From Minisyncoccota bacterium (GTDB lineage Bacteria > Patescibacteriota > Minisyncoccia > Minisyncoccales > Minisyncoccaceae), in NCBI GenBank assembly GCA_028708155.1, contig JAQVZN010000032.1, forward strand, positions 1 to 6,179: a stretch of 6,179 bases of DNA, in the 5' to 3' direction. Under the pieces are notes generated by a model. It did no database searches. It was given only the letters and a program-made list of their open reading frames with translations, and was not told the origin of the DNA. The translations under genes and the position numbers were made by a program. Positions 1 through 5,883 of the stretch are shown here, piece by piece. Position 1 is the stretch's first letter; every line of letters begins with the position of its first letter.

Positions 1-89
1 CTAGACCCTTCTTTTTCTAAAATATCTTTTGTCTCAAAATATTCTTCATCTCTAAAATCTTTAGAGGCTATCACCATTGCAATTTTCAT
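1..89 (-). CDS. DJ-1/PfpI family protein, N-terminal fragment (runs off the left edge)
   Basis: Only the first 29 codons are present. The reading starts MKIAMVIASKDFRDEEY and continues with a charged helix, FETKDILEKEG. This is the first beta strand, loop and helix typical of the DJ-1/PfpI (class I glutamine amidotransferase-like) fold. Glu16, in FRDEEY, lines up with the conserved acidic residue near the reactive cysteine in this family; the cysteine itself would lie outside the window. Family members include glyoxalase/deglycase-like, chaperone and protease-like stress proteins, so the exact activity cannot be given. The ATG at 89 is preferred because a perfect extended -10 box sits exactly 6 nt upstream, and residues 2-8 already form the expected beta strand. 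It is a separate transcription unit from the SPFH gene upstream. Confidence 0.7.
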   Translation of the reverse strand, partial: MKIAMVIASKDFRDEEYFETKDILEKEGS

Positions 90-95
90 ATTTTT

Positions 96-104
96 ATTAT
101 ATCA
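96..104 (-). promoter_or_regulatory. Extended -10 promoter of the DJ-1/PfpI gene
   Basis: Read on the minus strand, TGATATAAT is a TGn element plus a perfect TATAAT (-10 hexamer at 96-101). No good -35 is seen at 17 bp (TGTATT, 2/6), which fits an extended -10 promoter. Six bases separate the hexamer from the ATG, so the expected +1 is the A of the start codon: a leaderless mRNA. The TG element touches the U-tract of the preceding terminator. Confidence 0.6.
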
Positions 105-129
105 AAAAAACCTGTAAAAATACAGGTTT
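104..129 (-). terminator. Intrinsic terminator of the lysS-SPFH unit
   Basis: On the minus strand AAACCTGTA and TACAGGTTT form a perfect 9-bp stem (121-129 with 108-116) around a 4-nt loop. The last three T of the stem run on into four more (104-107). It begins 6 bp after the SPFH stop codon. The other side carries a T-rich run (131-137), so the hairpin could also work on the plus strand, but no plus-strand gene is seen. Confidence 0.85.
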
Positions 130-135
130 CTTTTT

Positions 136-891
136 TTATTTCTTAGTAAATCCTTCGAAAGCTCTTAATATTTCAAGTGGCGTTGCAAAAATGATTGTAT
201 TAGATTCATCTGAAGAAACATCATTAATTGTCTGAAGTGTTCTTAAGTGTAATGCTCCTTGTGAATTAGACAAAATATCAGCAGCTTTAGCCATATTTTC
301 CGCGGCGATTACTTCTCCTTCTGATTTAATAACAATCGCTCTTTTTTCTCTTTCAGCCTCAGCTTGTTTTCCAATAGTTCTTTTCATTTCTTCTGGAAGA
401 ACTACGTCTTTTAGTTCAACGTTAGAAACCTTTATTCCCCAAGGATCACTTTGTTCATCAATTACCCTTCTAATGCCTTCTGAAACTTTATCTCTTTGAG
501 ACAAAAGATCATCTAAATCTACTTGTCCAATAGCATTTCTCATTGTTGTCTGAGCAAGTTGTGACATTGCATAATAATAATTCTCTACTGCTAAAATAGC
601 CTTCTCTGCAGAAGATATTTTATAGTAAACAACAGCGTTTACTCCGACTGAAATATTATCTTTAGTAATCGCTTCTTGATTAGGAACATCTACCGCTTTT
701 ACTCTCATATCAACTTTTGAAAATCCTTGAATTATTGGCCAAACTATTCTCCAGCCAGGATTTAAAGTCCCTGTATATTTACCAAAGGTAAAAATAATTC
801 CTTCTTCGTATTGATTGATTTGTCTTATTGAAGACAAAACAATAAAAATAAACACTATCGCTAAAAAAACTAAAATTGATGGATCAAACAT
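136..891 (-). CDS. SPFH/Band 7 membrane protein, stomatin/slipin type
   Basis: A 251-residue protein of ordinary slipin length. Residues about 5-22 are a hydrophobic membrane anchor. Residues about 23-170 form the SPFH (Band 7) domain, with recognisable stretches NQYEEGIIFTFGKYTGTLNPG, DMRVKAVDVPNQEAITKDN, and LDDLLSQRDKVSEGI followed by WGIKVSNVELKDVVLPEEM. Residues about 168-205 are an Ala/Glu-rich coiled coil (EAEREKRAIVIKSEGE), and the tail has the hydrophobic IIFATPLEIL found in oligomerising stomatins. Such proteins form large ring-like membrane assemblies and often act with NfeD-type proteases, but no nfeD gene lies beside it here. It starts 18 bp after the lysS stop, has no convincing promoter of its own, and is followed by a terminator, so it is probably the second gene of a lysS operon. 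No Shine-Dalgarno is visible. HflC is a less likely reading because the length and tail fit slipins better. Confidence 0.9.
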   Translation of the reverse strand: MFDPSILVFLAIVFIFIVLSSIRQINQYEEGIIFTFGKYTGTLNPGWRIVWPIIQGFSKVDMRVKAVDVPNQEAITKDNISVGVNAVVYYKISSAEKAILAVENYYYAMSQLAQTTMRNAIGQVDLDDLLSQRDKVSEGIRRVIDEQSDPWGIKVSNVELKDVVLPEEMKRTIGKQAEAEREKRAIVIKSEGEVIAAENMAKAADILSNSQGALHLRTLQTINDVSSDESNTIIFATPLEILRAFEGFTKK

Positions 892-909
892 ATTTTTATA
901 TTTAATTAA

Positions 910-2373
910 TTATTCTTTTGGTTTCATTATAGGGAATAAAATGACTTCCCTTAATGTACTTGAATTTGTTAAAAGCATAGTTAGCCTATCTAACCCCATT
1001 CCAAATCCTGCTGCTGGTGGCATTCCATACTCTAAAGCCTCAATAAACTCTTCATCTGATCTTTGAGCTTCCTCAAAACCCTCTTTAAATAACTTTTCTT
1101 GACTCTTTAAAACTCTTTCTTGTTCTATTGAATCATTTTGTTCTGAAAAAGCGTTCACAACCTCAACTCCAGAAATTAAAAGTTGAAAGTTGGCTAATTT
1201 ATCAACTCCTTTCAATCCTTTTGCAAGTGGTTGAAATCCTTTTGGATAATGAGTCACGAAAGTAGGTTTTATGATATTAGGCCTACAATATTTCTTATAA
1301 ATCTCATCGGCAATGTTAGCCTTATCTGCCCCCTTAGGAACATCTACCTTAAGTTCTTTAGCTTTTTTGAGTAAACCTTCTTCGTTTATCTCTTCATATT
1401 TTATACCTGTATATTTTTCAAGTAAAGCAAAGAATTCTATTCTCTCCCAAGGACCTTCAAAATCAACTTCTTCTTCCCCTATCTTTATTTTTGTTGTTTT
1501 AAAAACATCATTTAAAATTCTTTGGAAAAGTTTTTCTGTTAGTTTCATTAATTCGATATAATCACTATAAGCATGATAAAATTCAAGCATTGTAAAATCA
1601 GGATTATGAGATTTATCTACTCCTTCATTTCTAAAACATTTTCCTATCTCAAAAACTTTTTCATATCCTCCTACTAAAAGTCTTTTTAAATAAAGTTCTG
1701 GAGAAATTCTTAAGAAAACATCTAAATCATAAGCATTTAAATGAGTTTTAAATGGTTTTGCTCTAGCTCCTCCATATTGAGTTTGAAGTGTTGGAGTTTC
1801 TACTTCCATAAAACCATTTTCTTGTAAAAAATTCCTAATGCTTGAAATAATTTGTGATCTTTTTATAAAATTCTGTTTTATTTCTTCTGAAAAGATTAAA
1901 TCTAAATACCTCTTTCTGTATCTTTCTTCAACATCCTTAAGTCCGTGCCATTTTTCTGGCAAAGGCCTAATACTTTTTGAAAGCATCTCAAAATCAGAAA
2001 CTTCAATAGTTTTTTCTCCTCTTTTTGTGATAAATAAAATTCCTTTAAGTTCAATAAAATCTCCTACGTCAAAAATTTCTTTAAAATAATCATAGGCCTT
2101 TTCTCCCATTTTGTCTTTCATAAAAACAGCTTGGAAGCTTCCTTCCCCATCTTCAAAGTCAATAAAAGTTAGTCCGCCGTGTCCTCTTAAAGTTCTTATT
2201 CTTCCAACAAGACAAACTTGTTTAGCTTCACTAGATAAATTTTCAAAATCAGCGATAGCCTCTTTTATAGTATGAGTTCTTTTTGTTTTTATAGGATAAG
2301 CTTCTTTCCCTGAGCTTTCAATACTTTTTATCTTGTCCTTTCTATTATTTGTGATTTCATTTAATATTGCCAT
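910..2373 (-). CDS. lysS: Lysyl-tRNA synthetase, class II
   Basis: Charges tRNA-Lys with lysine in the cytoplasm, using ATP. At 487 residues it has the usual bacterial length. The N-terminal OB-fold anticodon-binding domain is at about residues 52-130 (VCLVGRIRTLRGHGGLTFIDF). The catalytic domain is at about 165-485. Motif 1 is around GFMEVETPTLQ (187-197), motif 2 starts FRNEG and continues HNPDFTMLEFY (247-266), and motif 3 is GFGMGLDRLTMLL (456-468). The end, TLREVILFPIMKP, is typical of the family. The segment usually reading SPLAK reads QPLAK here (about 381-385). The ATG at 2373 is favoured because a plausible promoter places +1 on its A and the N-terminus MAILNEITNNRKDKI fits the family. 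It is first gene of a unit that includes the SPFH gene, and it is separated from greA by a terminator. Confidence 0.97.
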   Translation of the reverse strand: MAILNEITNNRKDKIKSIESSGKEAYPIKTKRTHTIKEAIADFENLSSEAKQVCLVGRIRTLRGHGGLTFIDFEDGEGSFQAVFMKDKMGEKAYDYFKEIFDVGDFIELKGILFITKRGEKTIEVSDFEMLSKSIRPLPEKWHGLKDVEERYRKRYLDLIFSEEIKQNFIKRSQIISSIRNFLQENGFMEVETPTLQTQYGGARAKPFKTHLNAYDLDVFLRISPELYLKRLLVGGYEKVFEIGKCFRNEGVDKSHNPDFTMLEFYHAYSDYIELMKLTEKLFQRILNDVFKTTKIKIGEEEVDFEGPWERIEFFALLEKYTGIKYEEINEEGLLKKAKELKVDVPKGADKANIADEIYKKYCRPNIIKPTFVTHYPKGFQPLAKGLKGVDKLANFQLLISGVEVVNAFSEQNDSIEQERVLKSQEKLFKEGFEEAQRSDEEFIEALEYGMPPAAGFGMGLDRLTMLLTNSSTLREVILFPIMKPKE

Positions 2374-2379
2374 GTTTTT

Positions 2380-2408
2380 ATACTATCTCAAAATTACTAA
2401 AAATTCAA
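2380..2408 (-). promoter_or_regulatory. Putative sigma70-type promoter of lysS
   Basis: On the minus strand TTGAAT (2403-2408, 4/6) and TAGTAT (2380-2385, 4/6) are separated by exactly 17 bp. The -10 box ends 6 nt before the lysS ATG, so the expected +1 is the A of the start codon. It lies in the only gap between the greA terminator and lysS. The boxes are weaker than those of the mreC promoter. Confidence 0.5.
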
Positions 2409-2413
2409 TCCTT

Positions 2414-2441
2414 AAAAAAAGACCCTTAGGAAGGGTCTTTT
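2414..2441 (-). terminator. Intrinsic terminator after greA
   Basis: A perfect 11-bp inverted repeat: AAAAGACCCTT (minus strand, 2431-2441) pairs with AAGGGTCTTTT (2417-2427) around a 3-nt loop, or 10 bp with a 5-nt loop. The T run continues to 2414. It starts 4 bp after the greA stop codon and ends the mreC-mreD-mrdA-greA operon. Confidence 0.92.
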
Positions 2442-2445
2442 CTAA

Positions 2446-2904
2446 TTATTTTATTTCGGTTATCAGATATTCTATATCTCCACTTGGTGTTTTAACACTT
2501 ACTTTAGATCCTTTTGTTTTTTTCAAAAGGGCTTTTCCTAAAGGAGATTTAAATGATATTCTTTTTTCTATTGGATTAGACTCTTCTTCCCCCACGATTG
2601 CAAAACTATCTTCTTTATTGTTCCATTTTACCGTTACTGTTGAACCGATATCTACAAACTTACCATTACCTCCTTCTTTAATAACAACCGCATTATTAAT
2701 AGTATTTTCCAAATTAGCTATTTTCCCTTCAAGAAGTGCTTGAGCCTCTTTAGCCTCATCGTAAGCAGCATTTTCTGATAAATCACCAAAAGAGATAGCT
2801 TCTTCTAATTGCTTAGCTACCTTAATTCTTTCTTCTTTTTTAAGTCTATCTAGCTCTACTTTTAGCTTTTCAAGACCATCTTTTGTTAAATATTTTTCTG
2901 GCAT
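2446..2904 (-). CDS. greA: Transcript cleavage factor GreA
   Basis: GreA enters the secondary channel of RNA polymerase and stimulates cleavage of backtracked RNA. The chosen start, MPEKYLTKDGLEKLKVELDR, gives 152 residues, close to the usual 155-160. Residues about 8-75 form the antiparallel coiled coil. Its tip, SFGDLSENAAYDEAKE, carries the acidic residues D41 and E44, which match the catalytic D41/E44 of E. coli GreA. Residues about 80-152 form the FKBP-like C-terminal domain (SPLGKALL, then VKTPSGDIEYLI). An upstream in-frame ATG at 2958 would add 18 residues and overlap the PBP2 gene by 23 bp; I reject it because family members begin just before the helix. The gene starts 31 bp after the mrdA stop with no Shine-Dalgarno and is the last gene of the wall operon. 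Full acidic tip and length point to a working GreA rather than a Gfh-type inhibitor. Confidence 0.95.
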   Translation of the reverse strand: MPEKYLTKDGLEKLKVELDRLKKEERIKVAKQLEEAISFGDLSENAAYDEAKEAQALLEGKIANLENTINNAVVIKEGGNGKFVDIGSTVTVKWNNKEDSFAIVGEEESNPIEKRISFKSPLGKALLKKTKGSKVSVKTPSGDIEYLITEIK

Positions 2905-2935
2905 GTTTTTAAATTTTAATAGTTTTTTAAACTTA

Positions 2936-4792
2936 TCAGTTATTATAGTCTTTGTCAATATTTTTTTCGTAATAATAATTTATAATTTCTCGGACTACTT
3001 TTTGCGTGATTCCCCCAAAAGAAGAAACGTTTTCAGTAAGAACAATCATTGCCATATCTGGGTCTTCATAAGGTCCAAAAACAACCATCCAATTGTGATA
3101 AGTTCCAGAACCAGTTTCGGCAGTACCCGATTTTGCAGCAAGAGCAATTGGTAAAGAATTAAATGATGGAGCAGAACCACTTGAAGAAGTTACTGTTTGC
3201 CTCATCCCCTCTTTTATAACTTCTAAGTTTTTAGAAGAAATAAAATTTTCTAAAACAATTTCGGGCTCATAAGTTTCAATAATGTTTTTATTATCATCTA
3301 CTACTCCTTTCACTATTTGAGGTTTAATTATCTTACCACCATTAGCAATAGCAGAAACCGCCGTTAAAACCTGAAGAGGAGTAGCTTTAATATATCCTTG
3401 CCCAATTGAAATATTATAAGTATCCCCTGGGTACCAAGTCGTTCCAATAACTTCCTCTTTCCAAGAAGAACTTCCTACAAATCCTGCGTTTTCTGAAGGA
3501 AGGTCTATACCTGTTTTCTTACCAAAACCATATTTATATAAATATTCATCTATCTTATTTATTCCTAATCCTTTTACGTTTTTATAACCTCCTCCTAAGA
3601 TATAAAAATAAACGTCACAGGATTCAGCAATAGCCTTTCTCATATCTGTCAATCCATGACTAGTCCAGTCGCTCTTAAACGTTCCGTCACTGAGCTCTAT
3701 TCCTCCTTCACAATTAATTTTAGTATTAGGATCAATGATATCTTCTTCTAAAAAAGCTGAAGCAAGCATGGGCTTTATTGTTGAACCTATTGGATAGCCT
3801 CCACTTATAGCTCTATTAAAAAAAGAGACATGATCATTATTTAAGAAATCTGCATATTCTTCACTTGTAAAATTAGAAGAAAAGAAATTATTATCGTAAG
3901 AAGGATAACTAACTAAAGTAGATATCTCTCCTGTGTTAGGATTCATGATAATAATAGCTCCTCCATCTCCACCAGCTTCAGAAACAGCCTCTTTAAGAAC
4001 TTGAGCGCTTTTCTTTTGAAGATCTTTATCAATATTTAAAATTAAACTTTTCCCAGATTCTGGATCTTTTACAAGTTCTTCGCTTAAAATATTGTTAAGA
4101 GCATCCCTTTCATATTTTGTAACTCCTGGATTTTCTTTTAAAATTTCTTCATATTGCTTTTCTATTCCGTCTTCCCCAACCTCCTCATCTTTAGAAACAT
4201 AACCTATTATATGGGAAAAGAACTCTCCGTCTTCATATTCCCTAACGCTTTTCTTTTCAAGTTCAAACCCAGTTAAATTACTAATTTTTGTTTTTAAAAC
4301 AATCACTTGTTCATTGCTAAGGTTTTTAGCAATATACATTTTCTCTTCTTCGTTTTGAGATATTTCTTCTTTTAATATTTTATAATCTAAATTTAAGATT
4401 TCAGAAACTTGCATAATGCTCTTTTCTGTTGGTTCCTCTTTTAAAACAAGATTGAAAATTAACTTATTTTCTACTAGCTCGTTAAAATTACGATCATAAA
4501 TTATTCCTCGCTGAGTATTTATTTCTTTATAAATATATCTATTTTTCTCTGCTCTTACGAAAAAATTATTAGGATTTATAACCTGATAAAAAAAACAAAT
4601 ACAAAGGACTAATACAATACATAAGAAAAAAGCAATAAAAAGTCCCACAAAAGCTCTTTCTCCAATCGTGGTTTCTCTTCTTTGAGAAGCCAAGACCGAA
4701 TTTTTGTATTTCTTTTGAATAATACTATCTATAGAAATATCTTCTATCTCAATAGAATGTCCTTTTTTAAATTTTTGGAAGCCATGAAACAT
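2936..4792 (-). CDS. mrdA: Penicillin-binding protein 2, elongation-specific peptidoglycan transpeptidase
   Basis: A 618-residue class B PBP that crosslinks peptidoglycan during rod elongation, normally with RodA and MreC/MreD. Residues 1-46 are a charged cytoplasmic segment, and 47-70 are a single membrane helix (AFVGLFIAFFLCIVLVLCIC). The dimerisation/pedestal domain includes RGIIYDRN (95-102) and GEDGIEKQYEEIL (206-218). The transpeptidase domain runs from about 275 to 605. Active-site motifs are S337-T-I-K340 in GGYPIGSTIKP, S391-C-D393 in AESCDVYFY, and K554-S-G-T557 in AAKSGTAET. The WYPGDTYNISIGQGY stretch (453-467) is also typical. Its ATG lies inside the end of mreD (26-bp overlap), and no other ATG is available for over 120 codons. 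It ends with TGA directly followed by TAA. RodA, its usual glycosyltransferase partner, is not encoded next to it; greA follows instead. Confidence 0.95.
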   Translation of the reverse strand: MFHGFQKFKKGHSIEIEDISIDSIIQKKYKNSVLASQRRETTIGERAFVGLFIAFFLCIVLVLCICFFYQVINPNNFFVRAEKNRYIYKEINTQRGIIYDRNFNELVENKLIFNLVLKEEPTEKSIMQVSEILNLDYKILKEEISQNEEEKMYIAKNLSNEQVIVLKTKISNLTGFELEKKSVREYEDGEFFSHIIGYVSKDEEVGEDGIEKQYEEILKENPGVTKYERDALNNILSEELVKDPESGKSLILNIDKDLQKKSAQVLKEAVSEAGGDGGAIIIMNPNTGEISTLVSYPSYDNNFFSSNFTSEEYADFLNNDHVSFFNRAISGGYPIGSTIKPMLASAFLEEDIIDPNTKINCEGGIELSDGTFKSDWTSHGLTDMRKAIAESCDVYFYILGGGYKNVKGLGINKIDEYLYKYGFGKKTGIDLPSENAGFVGSSSWKEEVIGTTWYPGDTYNISIGQGYIKATPLQVLTAVSAIANGGKIIKPQIVKGVVDDNKNIIETYEPEIVLENFISSKNLEVIKEGMRQTVTSSSGSAPSFNSLPIALAAKSGTAETGSGTYHNWMVVFGPYEDPDMAMIVLTENVSSFGGITQKVVREIINYYYEKNIDKDYNN

Positions 4793-5078
4793 ATGGAATT
4801 TTTAAAAATTTCGCTAAAATTATTTTTATAAAAAGAGATAAAGTCACTAAACTAAATGTAAAGACTCCAAATTGATAAGTAAAACTATTAAAATCAATAA
4901 AAAATCCGACTAAAAAAGCACTTATTATTCCTAAATTACTTTCCGGATCTTCAATTAAATTAATAACAAGAACTAATAAAAGAATAAAATTAAAATTTGT
5001 AATAAGGCTAGTTTGCACTAAAAACATTAGAAACCAAAATATTACTAAAAAAATTAGTTTAAAAAATTTATTTATCAT
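4767..5078 (-). CDS. mreD: MreD-like rod-shape membrane protein, short form
   Basis: A very hydrophobic 103-residue protein between mreC and mrdA, the standard place of mreD. Four hydrophobic segments can be drawn, at about 5-25, 29-42, 49-63 and 69-92. The stretch ISAFLVGFFIDFNS followed by a further hydrophobic helix resembles the G-x-x-x-D region conserved in MreD. Usual MreD proteins are about 160-170 residues with five or six helices, so the C-terminal third is missing. No hydrophobic continuation appears in the frame used after its stop: PBP2 residues 1-46 there are polar and charged. A simple frameshift is therefore unlikely. It overlaps mreC by 11 bp and mrdA by 26 bp, which suggests translational coupling. 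Identity rests on position and hydrophobic pattern more than on sequence. It probably binds MreC and PBP2 in the membrane. Confidence 0.8.
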   Translation of the reverse strand: MINKFFKLIFLVIFWFLMFLVQTSLITNFNFILLLVLVINLIEDPESNLGIISAFLVGFFIDFNSFTYQFGVFTFSLVTLSLFIKIILAKFLKIPYVSWLPKI

Positions 5079-5811
5079 TTTTAATAATTAAAACTTTGTC
5101 TAAATCCGCTAAATTAAAAAATGGTTTAACCTCCCCTGTTTTATAAACTTCTGAGGCTAGGTTAACAATACTTTTAATCTTTCCAACAAGAAGCCCTTCT
5201 TCATAATGTCCACCTAAAGCAGAAGTTACGCAGATATCCCCTTCTTTTACTAATGATTTTTTCTCTAAATTATCCAAAAGAATTTTTTGATTATCGCTAC
5301 CACTAATAATAGCGTAGTCCCCCTCAGAAATAATTTTAACATCAATCACGCTTTTTTTGCTACTAATCAAAAGCACTTCTGAATAATCAGGATAAGTTTT
5401 AACTACTTTTCCAACTAAAGCTTTTTCGCTTGTAAGTACCACCATATTTTCTTTAATTCCATCTTTAGTTCCTTTATTTACCGTAATCACATCTTCAAGA
5501 ACATTTTTTTGAGTTATGGAAGCTATCTCAAAAATATAGTCATCATCAAGAGAAATTCCCACGATCTCTCTTAAAAGCTTGTTCTCTTCTTTTAAACTAT
5601 CAAGTTCTGCTAATTTAATATCATAACTAGCCTCTTTAAAACTACAACTCTTTTCATTATTTAAGCTAATAGTCCAAAGAAAATTTTTAACCCCAAAAAA
5701 TGTATTCTGTGTCCAATTTTTTATACCGTCCTTAAAAAAAGAAAAAACAAAAATAATTGCAACTGTTGCAAGCAATAAAAAAATTATTCTTTTGATGTTA
5801 AAAGTTTTCAT
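5068..5811 (-). CDS. mreC: Rod shape-determining protein MreC
   Basis: A 247-residue bitopic protein that lines up and activates the PBP2-RodA elongation machinery from the outer face of the membrane. Residues 8-25 are a signal-anchor helix (RIIFLLLATVAIIFVFSF). Residues about 58-84 form the coiled coil used for dimerisation (KLAELDSLKEENKLLREIVG). The two beta domains follow, with family stretches ITVNKGTKDGIKENMVV (109-125), KALVGKVVKTYPDYSEVLLI (130-149), GDICVTSALGG (191-201) and GLLVGKI (206-212). It is somewhat shorter than the common 270-300 residues but has all parts. It is first gene of the operon, 12 bp after a perfect -10 box, so its mRNA should have a 5' leader of only about 4-6 nt and no Shine-Dalgarno. 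mreB, which usually precedes mreC, is replaced here by the rRNA operon. Confidence 0.93.
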   Translation of the reverse strand: MKTFNIKRIIFLLLATVAIIFVFSFFKDGIKNWTQNTFFGVKNFLWTISLNNEKSCSFKEASYDIKLAELDSLKEENKLLREIVGISLDDDYIFEIASITQKNVLEDVITVNKGTKDGIKENMVVLTSEKALVGKVVKTYPDYSEVLLISSKKSVIDVKIISEGDYAIISGSDNQKILLDNLEKKSLVKEGDICVTSALGGHYEEGLLVGKIKSIVNLASEVYKTGEVKPFFNLADLDKVLIIKNDK

Positions 5812-5823
5812 AAATACAAAGTT

Positions 5824-5852
5824 ATTATAATGTTAAACAACAACAATTGCAA
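5824..5852 (-). promoter_or_regulatory. Strong sigma70-type promoter of the mreC-mreD-mrdA-greA operon
   Basis: On the minus strand TTGCAA (5847-5852, 4/6) and a perfect TATAAT (5824-5829) are spaced by 17 bp. The expected +1 is G5817 or A5815, only 4-6 nt before the mreC ATG at 5811. The -35 box lies 4 bp beyond the end of the rRNA terminator T run. This is the best promoter in the window. Confidence 0.8.
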
Positions 5853-5856
5853 GTAC

Positions 5857-5877
5857 AAAAAAAGAGCTTTCGCTCTT
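5857..5877 (-). terminator. Intrinsic terminator of the rRNA operon
   Basis: On the minus strand AAGAGC, loop GAAA, then GCTCTT (5862-5877) form a 6-bp stem closed by a stable GNRA tetraloop, followed by a T run to 5857. It starts 6 bp beyond the end of the long stem around 5S rRNA. The plus-strand side (CTTCTTTTTCTT) is also T-rich, so it might act both ways, although nothing converges on it. Confidence 0.9.
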
Positions 5878-5883
5878 CTTTTT

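Noticed and set aside
892..909. Separate promoter for the SPFH gene (TATAAA just before its ATG)
   Set aside because: The box lies only 3 nt from the ATG, which would put +1 inside the coding sequence, and the 18-bp gap to lysS fits co-transcription better.
2333..2743. Plus-strand reading frame of 136 codons opposite the lysS start, terminator and greA
   Set aside because: It crosses a strong minus-strand terminator and two well-supported genes; no family pattern, promoter or start signal.
2936..2938. TGA at the end of mrdA as a sign of, or test for, recoding (UGA = Gly, as in some CPR)
   Set aside because: The TGA is followed at once by in-frame TAA, so it gives no information. The other five complete genes end in TAA, and no in-frame TGA occurs inside any gene, so standard code is assumed.
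2905..2958. GreA extension from the upstream ATG at 2958 (18 extra residues)
   Set aside because: The extra residues are not part of the GreA family and would overlap the end of mrdA; the start at 2904 gives the standard length and puts D41/E44 in register with E. coli.
2942..2961. Possible internal greA promoter: TTGACA and TATAAT near the end of mrdA
   Set aside because: The two boxes are only 5 bp apart and cannot work together. Both are codons of the conserved-looking PBP2 tail. The TATAAT alone might still act weakly, about 30 nt before the greA ATG.
815..3154. Several plus-strand frames of about 80 codons inside SPFH, lysS and mrdA
   Set aside because: They are mirror images of conserved minus-strand genes in AT-rich DNA and show no recognisable protein features.
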